This document shows, one piece after another, positions 12,075 to 22,066 of a stretch of DNA of 64,000 bases (positions are counted from its first letter, which is position 1; the number at the start of each line of letters is the position of its first letter). Source of the stretch: Alkalicoccobacillus plakortidis. Its GTDB lineage: Bacteria; Bacillota; Bacilli; Bacillales; Bacillaceae_D. The position numbers and the translations under genes were made by a program. Where the stretch lies: positions 868,001-932,000 of the forward strand of contig NZ_JAMQJY010000001.1 of NCBI RefSeq assembly GCF_023703085.1, given 5' to 3'. The notes under the pieces were generated by a model, which saw only the letters and a list, made by a program, of their open reading frames with translations, was not told the origin of the DNA and made no database searches.

Positions 12075-13743
12075 ATGAAACAAACTAAAAATAACCAAAC
12101 AGCCGTCTTTGCATTAGGTGGCTTGGGTGAAATTGGTAAAAATACGTATGCAGTCCAGTTTCAGGATGAAATTATCTTAATCGACGCCGGAATTATGTTT
12201 CCAGAGGACGAACTTCTCGGTATTGATTATGTCATCCCTGATTATAGCTATCTTGTTAAAAATGAAGATAAAATTAAAGGTCTTTTTATTACACACGGAC
12301 ATGAAGATCACATCGGTGGAGTCCCTTATTTATTAAAGGCCATTAATGTACCTATTTATGGTGGTAAATTGGCTCTTGGTTTGCTTAAAGGTAAACTGGA
12401 AGAGCATGGGCTGCTACGTTCAGCTAAGCTTCATGAAATTCATGAGGATGAGGTAGTAAAATTCACTAAAACATCCGTATCTTTTTTCCGAACAACGCAT
12501 AGTATTCCTGATGCATACGGAATTGTCGTTAAGACACCCCCAGGTAATGTTGTACATACTGGTGACTTTAAATTTGACTTCACTCCTGTAGGAGAACCTG
12601 CTAACCTTACAAAAATGGCTAAAATCGGTGAAGAAGGTGTACTTTGCCTACTTTCCGATAGTACAAACAGTGAAATTCCTGAGTTCACAATGTCTGAACG
12701 CAAGGTTGGCGAAAGTATTGATGGTGTGTTCCGAAAAGTAGACGGCCGCATTATATTCGCTACTTTTGCGTCAAATATCCATCGTTTGCAGCAGGTGATT
12801 GAATCAGCTGTTATTCACGGACGTAAGGTAGCTGTATTTGGTCGAAGCATGGAATCAGCGATTAATATCGGTCAAGATCTCGGCTATATCTCGGCACCTA
12901 AAAATACATTCATTGATTATTCACAGCTGAATAAGCTTCCTGACAGTCAAGTTGTTATTTTGTGTACGGGCAGTCAAGGGGAGCCAATGGCCGCCCTATC
13001 TCGTATTGCTTTTGGTACACACAGACAAATACAAATCATTCCTGGTGATACAGTTGTCTTTTCTTCTTCACCAATCCCAGGAAACACATTAAGTGTAAGC
13101 AAAACAATTAACCAGCTGTACCGAGCTTGGTGCAAATGTTATACACGGACCATTAAGCGATATCCATACTTCCGGTCACGGTGGTCAGGAAGAACAAAAA
13201 TTAATGCTTCGCTTAATGAAACCAAAATATTTTCTTCCGATTCATGGAGAATATAGAATGCTTAAAATGCATAGTAAGCTTGCACAAGATTGTGGTGTTG
13301 CACCAGAAAATTGCTTTATTATGGATAACGGTGATGTGCTTGCCCTTCATCCAGATGAAGCTGGTGTAACTGGTAAAGTACCGTCTGGTTCTGTTTATGT
13401 CGATGGAAACGGAATCGGGGATATCGGTAATATTGTGCTTCGTGATAGAAGAATTCTTTCTGAAGAAGGACTCGTTATCATTGTTGTTAGTTTAAATATG
13501 AAAGAATTTAAGGTAACAGCAGGACCAGATATTATCTCACGTGGCTTTGTATACATGCGCGAATCTAGTGATTTAATCTATGAAGCCCAGAAGCTATTGG
13601 CTAAACATCTTGCCAATGTGATGGAACGTAAAACGACACAATGGTCTGAGATTAAAAACGAATTGGCTGATACATTAGGTCCTTTCCTATACGAACGTAC
13701 TAAACGTAAGCCAATGATTTTGCCAATCATTATGGAAGTGTAA
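12075..13743 (+). CDS. rnjA: Ribonuclease J1, with one frameshift
   Basis: Metallo-beta-lactamase-fold 5'-3' exo/endoribonuclease central to mRNA turnover. Zinc motif HGHEDHIGG near residues 74-82, HTGDFKFD further on, and the beta-CASP region with [13 protein letters not shown] and [13 protein letters not shown]. About 555 residues. The frame breaks at 13125-13130 (GCTTGG for GCTGG); mending gives [14 protein letters not shown] and then [29 protein letters not shown], carrying the last beta-CASP histidine. RNase J1 is essential or nearly so in Bacillus, so a true disruption is improbable. Cotranscribed with rpoY; a terminator follows. Confidence 0.95.
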
Positions 13744-13769
13744 GAAGGTATTTAATTATTCTACAAAGA

Positions 13770-13804
13770 AGAACGGTCCTAAAAATCAGGATCGTTCTTT
13801 TTTG
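13770..13804 (+). terminator. Terminator of the rpoY-rnjA operon
   Basis: An 11-bp stem with one G-T pair (13770-13780 with 13788-13798), then seven Ts. Confidence 0.88.
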
Positions 13805-13829
13805 GGTTTCAATATACATATGCGAAAAC

Positions 13830-13914
13830 GGGGATTCTGCAGTCATTCCGCTCCCGGGATGGGGGGCACGCTTTCCGTGGGCGGGCGTAGATTCTCCGTA
13901 TACACCTCCCCTCT
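13830..13914. repeat. REP-like GC-rich repeat, copy 1 (degenerate)
   Basis: GC-rich island in an AT-rich gap. It shares GGATTCTGCAGTCA and CCGGGATG with the copy at 23273-23312, and the core GCTTTCC-TGGGCGG with the copy at 29995-30100. No gene fits here. The family resembles the short dispersed palindromic repeats common in alkaliphilic bacilli. Confidence 0.6.
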
Positions 13915-13985
13915 TCGTGATCATATCCCCAAAAATTACCCAAACAAAAAAAACCGCACATTATGCACGGTTTTTGAGTTACTCT

Positions 13986-14438
13986 CTATTCTTTAATTCC
14001 TAATACACGGTTCACACGTTTTGTCAGCATTTTCATACCGCCACCGCCTGCTTGGAAATGGCGAAGTTGACCTTCTTCGTCAAATACATAATAAGCTGGT
14101 ACGTATTCATTTTCAAATGCATCTGTAAGTTTGTGCTCGTTATCAACAAAAATCGGTTGATCAATGCTGTGCTCTGCTGCCACTTTTTTAATCTCTTCAA
14201 TATCTAGATCTTTTTCAGAGCGAGGCATATGAACAGCAATAACATTTAACTGATCTTTGTAGTTATCACGGAACTCATTAACATTTGGCATTGCTTCCTT
14301 ACATAGTCCGCAGCTCACAGACCAAAAATGAATTAATGTTGGTTTTGTTCCAACTAGATCTTCTTTAGTTAGCTGACCGTTTAGCCATTCTGTTGCGCCA
14401 TCAAGCTCTGGCATTTGTGAACGTAATTTTAAAGCCAT
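13986..14438 (-). CDS. ykuV: Thioredoxin-like protein YkuV
   Basis: Cytoplasmic thiol-disulfide protein of the TlpA/ResA-like group; B. subtilis YkuV is a 148-residue homologue next to the peroxiredoxin YkuU, as here. 150 residues, no signal peptide. The active-site CGLC lies in HFWSVSCGLCKEAM (Cys45 and Cys48), and the cis-proline in EYVPAYYVFDEE. It follows ykuU with an 80-bp gap containing a modest hairpin. A role as reductant for YkuU is suggested by the pairing (inference). Confidence 0.92.
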   Translation of the reverse strand: MALKLRSQMPELDGATEWLNGQLTKEDLVGTKPTLIHFWSVSCGLCKEAMPNVNEFRDNYKDQLNVIAVHMPRSEKDLDIEEIKKVAAEHSIDQPIFVDNEHKLTDAFENEYVPAYYVFDEEGQLRHFQAGGGGMKMLTKRVNRVLGIKE

Positions 14439-14469
14439 AGTATGTCATCTCCTTAGATTTAGATAAAAG

Positions 14470-14503
14470 AAAAGGCCTAACAAGTAAACTGCTAGACCTT
14501 TTT
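14470..14503 (-). terminator. Hairpin between ykuU and ykuV
   Basis: Imperfect 12-bp stem (14470-14481 with 14491-14502, two mismatches) flanked by A and T runs. It could attenuate read-through from ykuU into ykuV. Confidence 0.4.
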
Positions 14504-14520
14504 AGACAACTCCAATCAAC

Positions 14521-15066
14521 TTATAGAGTTGCTTGTCCTGGCTTCCAGTTTGCTGGGCAAAGTCCACCAGTTTGAAGTGCTTGAAGCACACGTAGAGTTT
14601 CATCTACATCGCGACCAATATCATTGTGGTTTACAACAGAATATTTTAGTTCGCCTTCTGGATCAATGATGAACAATCCACGAAGAGCGATACCTTCATC
14701 TTCAATTAATACACCGTACTCACGAGAGATTGCGTGGTTTGTATCAGCAGCAAGTGAGTAGTTTAAGTCACCAAGACCATTCTCATCACGTGAAGTGTTG
14801 ATCCATGCTTTGTGAGTGTGGATTGTGTCAGTAGAAACACCAACAATCACAGCGTCAAGATCATCAAATTCATCATTACGGTCGCTCATTGATGTAATTT
14901 CAGTAGGACATACAAATGTAAAATCCATTGGATAGAAGAAAAGAACCGTCCATTTATCATTTTTCATATTTTCTTCAAGACTAACTCGTCCAAATTCTTT
15001 GTTTGGGAAAACAGCCTCCATATCAAATCGTGGTGCCTGTTTACCTACCATACGTTTATCAGACAT
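14521..15066 (-). CDS. ykuU: 2-Cys peroxiredoxin YkuU
   Basis: Typical AhpC/TSA peroxidase that reduces hydrogen peroxide and organic peroxides. 181 residues. Peroxidatic cysteine in DFTFVCPTEI (about Cys53) and resolving cysteine in GGLCPANWKPG near the C-terminus. Gene order with ykuV and the divergent ykuT matches B. subtilis. A GGGAGGAATT ribosome site precedes the ATG. The upstream 250 bp are AT-rich; I found no convincing PerR box. Confidence 0.95.
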   Translation of the reverse strand: MSDKRMVGKQAPRFDMEAVFPNKEFGRVSLEENMKNDKWTVLFFYPMDFTFVCPTEITSMSDRNDEFDDLDAVIVGVSTDTIHTHKAWINTSRDENGLGDLNYSLAADTNHAISREYGVLIEDEGIALRGLFIIDPEGELKYSVVNHNDIGRDVDETLRVLQALQTGGLCPANWKPGQATL

Positions 15067-15380
15067 TCAAAATTCCTCCCTCAACTAATTCAAAACTTTC
15101 TACCTTTGTTATTATAAAAGACACACTATTTTTAGTCAATATTAAATAATAATGAATTTAAATTAGTGTTTTCATCTATAATAAGCTCTACGATGTAGTG
15201 TACCCACTATATCAATGGTTAAACTTAAGTCGTGCATTTCTAAGTATACTTCTTTTTGCTTCAGTAAGGAAACGATATGCACTCATTTTCTCATTAGTCA
15301 ACATTTGAGATTCTCATGTGCCTATGCTACGATTTAAGACGTTAAGGAATAATGTACATGTTGTAGGAGCTGATGTGAAA

Positions 15381-16196
15381 ATGGATATGAATTGGTTAAA
15401 CACTTTTAATTGGGGCGTCATTGCCATGGATGGTTTACTCTTAATCGGTAAATTACTCATAGCTTTTATAGCCTTTTATGTGGCGAGGGCAATTGGTCGA
15501 AAGGTCATCTCTCAATCCTTTACTAAAATGAAGAAACAACGAAATATCTCTGCAGGACGTAGCCATACTTTAGAGAAACTTACGGTTAACATCCTTTCCT
15601 ATGTGCTGATTTTTATTTTAGTAACCTTTATAGCTGAAATGTTTGGCTTATCGCCAAGTGCCTTAATAGCCGGTGCTGGTGTGGTAGGGCTTGCTGTTGG
15701 TTTTGGTGCACAAGGTCTAGTAAGTGATGTTGTAACGGGCTTTTTTCTATTACTTGAGAAACAAGTGGATGTTGGTGACTATGTTACAGTAGCCGGTCTC
15801 GATGGGATTGTAGAAGAAGTCGGCCTAAGAACCACACAAATTCGTGGCTTTGACGGCACCCTCTATTTTATCCCTAACCGTAATATCACAGATGTTCACA
15901 ATCATTCGCGCGGGAATATGCGAGCGTTGGTTGATGTCAGTATCCCATATGAAGAGAATATGGACGAAACCATTAAAGTAATTCAAGACGCCTGTGCCGA
16001 TCTTGGTGACGTGAAAGAATTAATTAAAGAAGGACCGGACGTTGTCGGTGTAGAAGATCTGACCACCTCCCTTGTCACCATTCGTGTTATTGCAAAAACA
16101 GAGAATATGCACCAATGGACCGTAGAGCGCCACATACGTAAAGTGATTAAACAAGCAATGGATGAATATAAACGATCGAAAGAAGAAGACAATTAA
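15381..16196 (+). CDS. ykuT: MscS-family mechanosensitive channel YkuT
   Basis: Small-conductance mechanosensitive channel that releases solutes on hypo-osmotic shock. About 272 residues from ATG 15381; a GTG at 15375 with GGAG 6 bases upstream is an alternative, and upstream in-frame starts are unlikely. Two N-terminal membrane segments, then the pore helix (ALIAGAGVVGLAVGFGAQGL), the beta domain (VGDYVTVAGLDGIVEEVGLR) and the C-terminal alpha/beta domain. Divergent from ykuU. A terminator follows. Confidence 0.93.
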   Translation: MDMNWLNTFNWGVIAMDGLLLIGKLLIAFIAFYVARAIGRKVISQSFTKMKKQRNISAGRSHTLEKLTVNILSYVLIFILVTFIAEMFGLSPSALIAGAGVVGLAVGFGAQGLVSDVVTGFFLLLEKQVDVGDYVTVAGLDGIVEEVGLRTTQIRGFDGTLYFIPNRNITDVHNHSRGNMRALVDVSIPYEENMDETIKVIQDACADLGDVKELIKEGPDVVGVEDLTTSLVTIRVIAKTENMHQWTVERHIRKVIKQAMDEYKRSKEEDN

Positions 16197-16203
16197 ACAA
16201 AAA

Positions 16204-16238
16204 GAAGTGGGAGCACAATCTTCCCGCTTCTTTTTTTG
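16204..16238 (+). terminator. Terminator after ykuT
   Basis: A 10-bp stem with one G-T pair (16204-16213 with 16223-16232), then Ts. Confidence 0.82.
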
Positions 16239-16240
16239 TA

Positions 16241-17341
16241 CTATTTCCCGCTTTTTATCTCTTCTATCATCTTGATATATTGCAAATCGCCTATTCCGTA
16301 TTGCGGAAACAGCGTAAACATTTTTCTTATCAAATCCATTTGCGGCATGTCCAAGTGATTTTTTATATACGAAGTCAATTCATTCTCTTTCTTCTGATAG
16401 TCAAGATATAACCTAATTCCTTGATACATAACAGGTATCATACGGTTTGTAGGAAGCTGTTTGTTAATCATCACTTGATTGTAGATGTCTTCAAAACCTC
16501 CAAGCTCAATTTCTGTTTCTTCCACATCAAATGACTGCTCTATTTCTTTGACCATATGAAAATATACTTTCCCTATATAACCCTGTTGTTCTAAGTATGC
16601 TAATAGTGTCAGCATATTCATCTGACAAAACATATCGTTACCAAACCATAAAATAATACACGTATATTTATTTTTAAATAAAGGTTCTAATGCAGTTATA
16701 ACCGTCGTCTCGTATTCGTTGATTGGTACGTAATGTCCGGCCGCTCTTATTTTTATAAATTCTGGACTGAAAATCTCTTTACTCGTTTGATTAGAGCACA
16801 TCGCTTCATTAAAAGGGACATAGTCACTATGCTCCATTAATTTCTCTTTACTAAATTCTTCATACATGAGTTGTCCATTCAACACATTTAATATATCTTG
16901 ATCGAATTGCTGTTGTACTTTATTTTGTAAGGCTTCTATTTTCATTTTTTCGGATATATCCATTGAGAACACCCCTTTTACACCATTCATATTTAATTTT
17001 ACTATGGTCTGTAATGGCTGTGGATTTTTTCGATAAGCGGCCGGGCTAATCCCGTATATTTTCTTAAATGCTCGTGTAAAAGCTTCTTGAGAAGAGAATC
17101 TATATTTGTAAGCAATATCAATCATTTTTTGATTTGATTCTTTTAGATCGATTGAAGCAAGATAAACTTTTCGAAGAGATATATATTTTTTTATCGTCAT
17201 TCCGGCCAATTGATGGAATTTAAACGAACAATAATAAGGTGAGTAACCCATGTAACAACCTAATTCTTTTAATGAAAAGTCCTCAACCAAATGATTTTCT
17301 ATCCAGTTAATCATTTTTTGCATCATTTCGTCCATATACAC
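16241..17341 (-). CDS. AraC-type regulator with N-terminal HTH and a long C-terminal domain
   Basis: The AraC/XylS DNA-binding domain is at the N-terminus (about 5-105: FSLKELGCYMGYSPYYCS, then ISLRKVYLA and RFSSQEAFTRAFKKIYGISPAAYR), the reverse of the classical AraC order. The remaining ~250 residues are a separate domain with WFGNDMFCQMNMLTLLAYL, a phrase that loosely recalls DUF1835-type proteins; the link is tentative. No signal or membrane segment. The start has GGAGG nearby (17342-17348 on the plus strand as CACCTCC). It interrupts the ykuT-ykuS order of B. subtilis, so it is probably an insertion in this lineage. No obvious target gene beside it. Confidence 0.75.
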   Translation of the reverse strand: MYMDEMMQKMINWIENHLVEDFSLKELGCYMGYSPYYCSFKFHQLAGMTIKKYISLRKVYLASIDLKESNQKMIDIAYKYRFSSQEAFTRAFKKIYGISPAAYRKNPQPLQTIVKLNMNGVKGVFSMDISEKMKIEALQNKVQQQFDQDILNVLNGQLMYEEFSKEKLMEHSDYVPFNEAMCSNQTSKEIFSPEFIKIRAAGHYVPINEYETTVITALEPLFKNKYTCIILWFGNDMFCQMNMLTLLAYLEQQGYIGKVYFHMVKEIEQSFDVEETEIELGGFEDIYNQVMINKQLPTNRMIPVMYQGIRLYLDYQKKENELTSYIKNHLDMPQMDLIRKMFTLFPQYGIGDLQYIKMIEEIKSGK

Positions 17342-17399
17342 CTCCTTCCATCATTATAAAGGAGATGGATCTCTTATTTTTGATATAGGTTGTGTTTTA

Positions 17400-17450
17400 T
17401 AAAAAAAGAACTGTAACACCGTCTAAATATCCGACAGATGTAACAGTTCT
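17400..17450 (-). terminator. Terminator after ykuS
   Basis: Long imperfect hairpin with an 8-bp base AGAACTGT/ACAGTTCT (17407-17414 with 17443-17450) and, on the minus strand, a run of seven Us. Confidence 0.7.
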
Positions 17451-17464
17451 GTGTTTGAAAAAGA

Positions 17465-17716
17465 TTATATTTGGCTTCCTAATGTATGCTCTACACGCTC
17501 ACACACATCAGCTGCAGACATTCCATCTGCATTAATGACGGTTCCCTGCGTCACATGAGTTTGTATACCCATTACATTTTGATCTTGGCCTGATATTACA
17601 CAGCAGTCACACGACTCGGCATCACTTTCTTGTTTAAGTGAAATGACTTCATGCCCTTTTGATGTTAATTCCTCGCTTACAGATGTTAAAGACTGTTCTA
17701 CTCCAATACGAGCCAT
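17465..17716 (-). CDS. ykuS: UPF0180 protein YkuS
   Basis: 83-residue member of the UPF0180 (YkuS) family, found only in Firmicutes and of unknown function. Starts [10 protein letters not shown], and carries a Cys cluster (CDCC) in the middle plus the conserved [23 protein letters not shown] precedes the start. It lies between the AraC gene and the deacetylase, preserving the ykuR-ykuS order of B. subtilis. Confidence 0.92.
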   Translation of the reverse strand: MARIGVEQSLTSVSEELTSKGHEVISLKQESDAESCDCCVISGQDQNVMGIQTHVTQGTVINADGMSAADVCERVEHTLGSQI

Positions 17717-17796
17717 ATAAAATTCCTCCTAGACATTAAATAGGTTGCGTTGCTAGCTTACCCAGAAGGTTAAATGTTATTCGATGCCACCACTAA

Positions 17797-17841
17797 TAAA
17801 AAAACAGGTGAAACGGACACTACAATGACCGTTTCACCTGT
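17797..17841 (-). terminator. Terminator of the dap genes
   Basis: A perfect 13-bp stem (17804-17816 with 17829-17841); the minus-strand transcript ends in a U run (plus-strand As at 17797-17803). Confidence 0.88.
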
Positions 17842-17845
17842 CGAA

Positions 17846-18976
17846 CTATTTTTTCATTTTCCATGTAAAATATGAAGTGAGATGTGTTACTGCTTTTTCT
17901 ATTGCATCTTCATTCGGGTTTAGTCGTGCATCATGTAGGCCGTAGGGGCTGTCTACACCTAACCAGAACATAAATCCAGGTATTTGTTCGAGAAAGTATC
18001 CAAAATCCTCACCTGTCATTGCAGCAGGCGCTTCAACAAATGCAACATCGGCATCCCTTTTGGCAAATGTCATATACTCTTGGGTCAATTCTGAATGATT
18101 GGCGACTTGGCAATAGTTACTGCCATAATCAATGGTGAGTTCGCATTCAAATGATGCTTCAATACCCTTAGCCATTGCTTCTATTCGACGTTTTATCTCT
18201 GTCATTGATTCAATGGACAAACTACGAATGGTCCCTTCAACTCTAGCTGATTCAGCAATAATATTCTGCTTCGTGCCACCTTGAATTACACCAATAGTAA
18301 CAACGCCAGCATCAAGTGGATTCACATTTCGAGCTACGATTGTTTGCAGCTGTGTCACAAAATGACTTGCTGCAACAACCATATCTCTTGCCGTATGAGG
18401 ATAGGCTGCATGTCCGCCTTTTCCTTTTAGATCAATAAAAAGCTCTGAGGTATTGGCAAATAGTAATCCTTCTCGAGTAGATACCGTTCCAACAGGAAGC
18501 TCCGGAGCGATATGCAGTGCCACAATCTGATCTGGCCACCATTCTTTCAGCACACCTTCCTCAAGCATTGGTTTTGCACCACCTGGTCCTTCTTCTGCAG
18601 GTTGAAAGACAAACAATACATTGTCAGTAGGACGATGCGCAGAAAAGTGAGAAAGCACACCGAGAGCAATGGTCATGTGGAAATCATGACCACATGCATG
18701 CATCATGCCACTATGTTTGGAGACAAATTCTTGAATACCTGAACGTTCTTCAATTGGTAATCCATCGATATCTGTACGATACGCTAAGGTTTGACTCGGG
18801 TCCGATCCTTTAATGTACACGATCACACCAGTACGCCACAGCTTAATGCTCCAGTACTCGTGAATCATTGGCTCCAGAACATCTAATATGAGCTGCTGTG
18901 TTTTTGTTTCCTGAAAACCGATTTCTGGAATCTGGTGAAATTGTCGTCTAAGATTTAGTAGTTCTTCTGATGTCAT
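17846..18976 (-). CDS. dapL: N-acetyldiaminopimelate deacetylase
   Basis: M20-family metallo-amidohydrolase (YkuR type) that releases LL-diaminopimelate from its N-acetyl form in the acetylated branch of lysine/DAP synthesis. 376 residues. Metal motifs: [10 protein letters not shown] near residues 97-106, QPAEEGPGG near 134, and MTGEDFG near the C-terminus. Its ATG overlaps the stop of the upstream aminotransferase (ATGA), so the two are translationally coupled. Genomic order dapH - aminotransferase - deacetylase makes the pathway assignment firm. Confidence 0.92.
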   Translation of the reverse strand: MTSEELLNLRRQFHQIPEIGFQETKTQQLILDVLEPMIHEYWSIKLWRTGVIVYIKGSDPSQTLAYRTDIDGLPIEERSGIQEFVSKHSGMMHACGHDFHMTIALGVLSHFSAHRPTDNVLFVFQPAEEGPGGAKPMLEEGVLKEWWPDQIVALHIAPELPVGTVSTREGLLFANTSELFIDLKGKGGHAAYPHTARDMVVAASHFVTQLQTIVARNVNPLDAGVVTIGVIQGGTKQNIIAESARVEGTIRSLSIESMTEIKRRIEAMAKGIEASFECELTIDYGSNYCQVANHSELTQEYMTFAKRDADVAFVEAPAAMTGEDFGYFLEQIPGFMFWLGVDSPYGLHDARLNPNEDAIEKAVTHLTSYFTWKMKK

Positions 18977-20175
18977 TCACTCACCTCTTGTAACACGTCT
19001 CTAAATAGTTGTAAGAAATATTCAATCTGCTCATCAGACACAATTAATGGTGGAAGTAAGCGAATAATTGTCTGCTGAGTCACATCAACTAACATGCCTC
19101 GTTCTAATAATGTTTGCTGAATTTCTTTTACTTTACTTGCATCAAACTTCATGACTATTCCAATCATCATTCCTAAACCACGGATTGACTCAATGTGCTC
19201 GGCAAATTCGTTTTGCAAAGACTGTAATTCAGTTTGGAGCTTCTCTGAAGCGCGACGTCCCGCTTCTAAAACACCATCATCGATTAACAACTTCAACACC
19301 GTGTTTCCAAGCGCTGCACTTAACGGAGATGGAGCAAAGGTTGTACCATGATCACCTGGTTTAAATAATTCCCCATGTTCTGCTTTTACAATGATCCCAC
19401 CTAGGGGAAGGCCTCCACCTATTCCTTTTGCAAATAACACGACATCTGGTTTTACGGATGTGTGCTGATAGGCAAACAGCTTTCCAGTTCGACCAATTCC
19501 TGTTTGAATTTCATCCATGCAGAATAACACACCATACTGCTGACAAAGTTTGGCTGCTTGTTCCAGATAATTTGATTCAAGCGGAACAACACCACCAGAA
19601 CCAAGAACCGGTTCCATTAAAAGAGCAGCGGGTTTCTTTTCTTTTAATACAGCTTCAAGCGCCTTAATATCATGTGGCTCGACATCATACACTGGAAACT
19701 CGCTAACTGGAAAGTCCTGATACACACCAGGTTGACGGGTTAACTTTAATGCACCTAACGTACGACCATGAAAGCTTTTTTTCAAAACAACGATCCCGTC
19801 TTGGCCAGTCTCTTGCTGTTTTGTCCATTTATGAACGAGTTTAATCACTGCTTCTGTCGCCTCTGCTCCAGAGTTTGTATAGAATACCTTTCCAGGAAAC
19901 GTTACTGCGAGCAGTCGTTCAGCTAACTCAACTGCCGGTTTATTGACATAAAGGTTTGAAATATGAAGGAATTTCTCTCCTTGATCTCGTAATGTTTGCA
20001 CAATCTCCGGGTGAGAATGGCCAACAATATTAACCGCTAATCCTGTAATAAAATCGAGGTAACGCTTGCCATTTTCATCAATTAGTTCAGCACCTTCACC
20101 TCGGTCAATGACCAGTGGTAGCTTTCCATAAGTGTTCATTATGACTTCTTTGTTACGCTCGTTCCAATTAGACAT
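18973..20175 (-). CDS. Class III (ArgD-like) aminotransferase in the DAP operon
   Basis: PLP aminotransferase of fold type I, subgroup III, by sequence an acetylornithine-transaminase relative. About 400 residues from ATG 20175, which has GAGGAG 8 bases upstream. Motifs: [25 protein letters not shown], the aspartate in [13 protein letters not shown], and the PLP lysine in [14 protein letters not shown]. It lies between dapH (N-acetyltransferase) and the N-acetyl-DAP deacetylase, overlapping the latter by 4 bases. That places it at the missing middle step: amination of N-acetyl-2-amino-6-oxopimelate. In B. subtilis this step is assigned to PatA, a class I/II enzyme located elsewhere. The substrate is inferred from context; a role in arginine synthesis cannot be excluded. 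Confidence 0.88.
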   Translation of the reverse strand: MSNWNERNKEVIMNTYGKLPLVIDRGEGAELIDENGKRYLDFITGLAVNIVGHSHPEIVQTLRDQGEKFLHISNLYVNKPAVELAERLLAVTFPGKVFYTNSGAEATEAVIKLVHKWTKQQETGQDGIVVLKKSFHGRTLGALKLTRQPGVYQDFPVSEFPVYDVEPHDIKALEAVLKEKKPAALLMEPVLGSGGVVPLESNYLEQAAKLCQQYGVLFCMDEIQTGIGRTGKLFAYQHTSVKPDVVLFAKGIGGGLPLGGIIVKAEHGELFKPGDHGTTFAPSPLSAALGNTVLKLLIDDGVLEAGRRASEKLQTELQSLQNEFAEHIESIRGLGMMIGIVMKFDASKVKEIQQTLLERGMLVDVTQQTIIRLLPPLIVSDEQIEYFLQLFRDVLQEVSE

Positions 20176-20203
20176 TTCCCCACTCCTCATTTGCTCACTA
20201 AAT

Positions 20204-20240
20204 GAAAAAAAGCCTTGTCACCTGTACTGGCGACAAGGCT
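20204..20240 (-). terminator. Terminator between dapH and the aminotransferase gene
   Basis: A 9-bp perfect stem (20211-20219 with 20232-20240) followed on the minus strand by a U run. It lies inside the gene group, so it may attenuate, and the downstream pair may have its own promoter. Confidence 0.75.
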
Positions 20241-20261
20241 TCTCCCTATCAAACATCCGTA

Positions 20262-20978
20262 TTAGTCGTTTAGACGACGAAGTTCTTGTTTAATCTCAGT
20301 TTTGCTCTTTGTTTTCTCATCAATTTCCTTAATCACACGTGCAGGCGTACCAGCAACTACCGTGTTAGCTGGAACATCCTCAATTACAACCGCACCAGCT
20401 GCAACTACAGCACCTTTTCCTACTGTCACACCTTCAAGAACAACAACGTTTGCACCAATTACAACGTCATCTTCAACGATTACAGGCTTAGCAGAAGGCG
20501 GCTCAATGACACCAGCTAGGACTGATCCTGCACCTACGTGACAGTTTTTACCGACCGTTGCGCGTCCTCCAAGTACTGCATTCATATCAATCATCGTACC
20601 TTCACCGATAACAGCACCGATATTGATACTTGCACCCATCATAATAACAGCGCCTTTACCAATTTCAACCTGGTCACGAATGATCGCACCTGGTTCAATT
20701 CTAGCTTCAATTCCTTTTAGATCAAGAAGTGGAATGGCAGAGTGACGACGGTCATTTTCGACTACATAGTCTTCAATCTTTGCGCTGTTTTCCTTAATAG
20801 CCGCTTCGATATCAGCCCACTCACCAAAAAGCACACCTGTTTGTCCGTTAATAAAAGCTTGTGTATCCGCGCCAAAAGAGATTCCATCAAGGTCTCCCTT
20901 AATATGTACTTTTACCGGTGTTTTCTTTTTGCTTTCTGATATAAATTTAATAATTTCATTTGCATCCATTTGTTTCAT
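20262..20978 (-). CDS. dapH: Tetrahydrodipicolinate N-acetyltransferase
   Basis: First committed enzyme of the acetylated DAP branch: acetylates tetrahydrodipicolinate using acetyl-CoA. 238 residues. An N-terminal alpha/beta domain (1-85), then left-handed beta-helix hexapeptide repeats (for example [20 protein letters not shown], then [20 protein letters not shown]), and a short C-terminal helix. AGGAGG lies 8 bases before the ATG. It matches B. subtilis YkuQ/DapH in length and position. Confidence 0.95.
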   Translation of the reverse strand: MKQMDANEIIKFISESKKKTPVKVHIKGDLDGISFGADTQAFINGQTGVLFGEWADIEAAIKENSAKIEDYVVENDRRHSAIPLLDLKGIEARIEPGAIIRDQVEIGKGAVIMMGASINIGAVIGEGTMIDMNAVLGGRATVGKNCHVGAGSVLAGVIEPPSAKPVIVEDDVVIGANVVVLEGVTVGKGAVVAAGAVVIEDVPANTVVAGTPARVIKEIDEKTKSKTEIKQELRRLND

Positions 20979-21053
20979 GTCGTCATCCTCCTAGCAGTTA
21001 CGTTGCAGTATACACATAATCATAAAGACTTCCCTCTCAAATTGCAATGCAAA

Positions 21054-21950
21054 TCATCCCAATAGAATAATTAAGAGTGTGATCGTTGGGATACTTATGA
21101 TTGTTGTAATGAGCGTTACACTTGATACGAGCTTTGGTTGTGCTTGAAACTGGACAGCATACATAACAATTGTCGCCGCTGATGGCATTGCAGCTGACAC
21201 TATTAATACTTTGCCTAGTAAAGGATCAATCGGCATCACCATTACAAGTAACCATGCGATTAAAGGAGAAATAAACATTCTTAAAACAACACTAAAGGTA
21301 ATATTAGCCCAATCAAAATGTCCCCATTTAATCATCGCTAGCTGCATTCCAAGAATGACCATAACCATTGGGATCGCCGCATCTGAAATAAGGTCAATCG
21401 TTCCAAATAAATTTTCTGGTACTCTTAAGTTGAACACATTAAGTAAAAGCGCAAGGACAGCTGCATAAGAAGCAGGCATTTTTGCAACGGACTTCATCGC
21501 AATACGAATTCCGGCTTTACCTTTAACCGCATAATAGACTCCAAAAAAGTTCATGAGGATAGATTGGAGCACCATTGCAGAGATAGCGAATTCAAAACCA
21601 GCTTCACCATAAGCAAATAAAATAATCGGTGTACCGTAATTACCAGTGTTCATAAAGGCCGTAGAAAGAATGAGTGCGTTTTCTGTAGATAGATCAATTT
21701 TGCGAATCTTTGTGTACACTTTGCATAAAAAGATTAAGATAAACATTAATAAAAACGAAAAAATGACCATGTATGTATACTGGCTATTTAACTCTGTTTC
21801 GTAAAATGTTTTAAACACCAAACAAGGTGTCATTACATAAATCGCCATCGTTGAGATTGGGCGAATATCTATTTTCGCAATCTTTTGTAATAGAAAACCA
21901 ACTACAAATATTAAGATAACAGGCAAAACAACTTGAATAAAAATAGCCAA
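21054..21950 (-). CDS. AEC-family (auxin efflux carrier-type) transporter
   Basis: Membrane transporter of the auxin efflux carrier family; in bacteria such proteins move malate, malonate or other small acids. 298 residues in about ten hydrophobic segments arranged as two five-helix halves; conserved AFMNTGNYGTPI and AAMPSAATIVMYA stretches mark the two half-repeats. It follows the HD-GYP gene but a terminator separates them. The substrate is unknown. Confidence 0.85.
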   Translation of the reverse strand: MAIFIQVVLPVILIFVVGFLLQKIAKIDIRPISTMAIYVMTPCLVFKTFYETELNSQYTYMVIFSFLLMFILIFLCKVYTKIRKIDLSTENALILSTAFMNTGNYGTPIILFAYGEAGFEFAISAMVLQSILMNFFGVYYAVKGKAGIRIAMKSVAKMPASYAAVLALLLNVFNLRVPENLFGTIDLISDAAIPMVMVILGMQLAMIKWGHFDWANITFSVVLRMFISPLIAWLLVMVMPIDPLLGKVLIVSAAMPSAATIVMYAVQFQAQPKLVSSVTLITTIISIPTITLLIILLG

Positions 21951-22029
21951 AATAGTACTCCTCTTCTTTCCTTTTTCGTTAGCCAGTATATCATATTCTT
22001 TACTTCGTAATACGAAGAAATAGCAAATT

Positions 22030-22060
22030 AAAAGAGTCTGACCGGGGTCAAACTCTTTTT
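22030..22060 (-). terminator. Terminator after the HD-GYP gene
   Basis: A 14-bp stem with one mismatch (22030-22043 with 22046-22059) and only a 2-base nominal gap (some inner pairs must open for the loop), flanked by A and T runs. It can act in both directions. Confidence 0.75.
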
Positions 22061-22066
22061 TGTATC

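Noticed and set aside
13730..13996. Two 64-codon frames over the REP-like repeat
   Set aside because: No ribosome site and the content is explained by the repeat.
15067..15317. PerR box between ykuU and ykuT
   Set aside because: The AT-rich stretch around 15140-15165 matches the known consensus poorly.
20286..20939. Several plus-strand frames of 60-80 codons opposite dapH
   Set aside because: Antisense of the hexapeptide repeats, producing low-complexity Asn/Thr-rich products.
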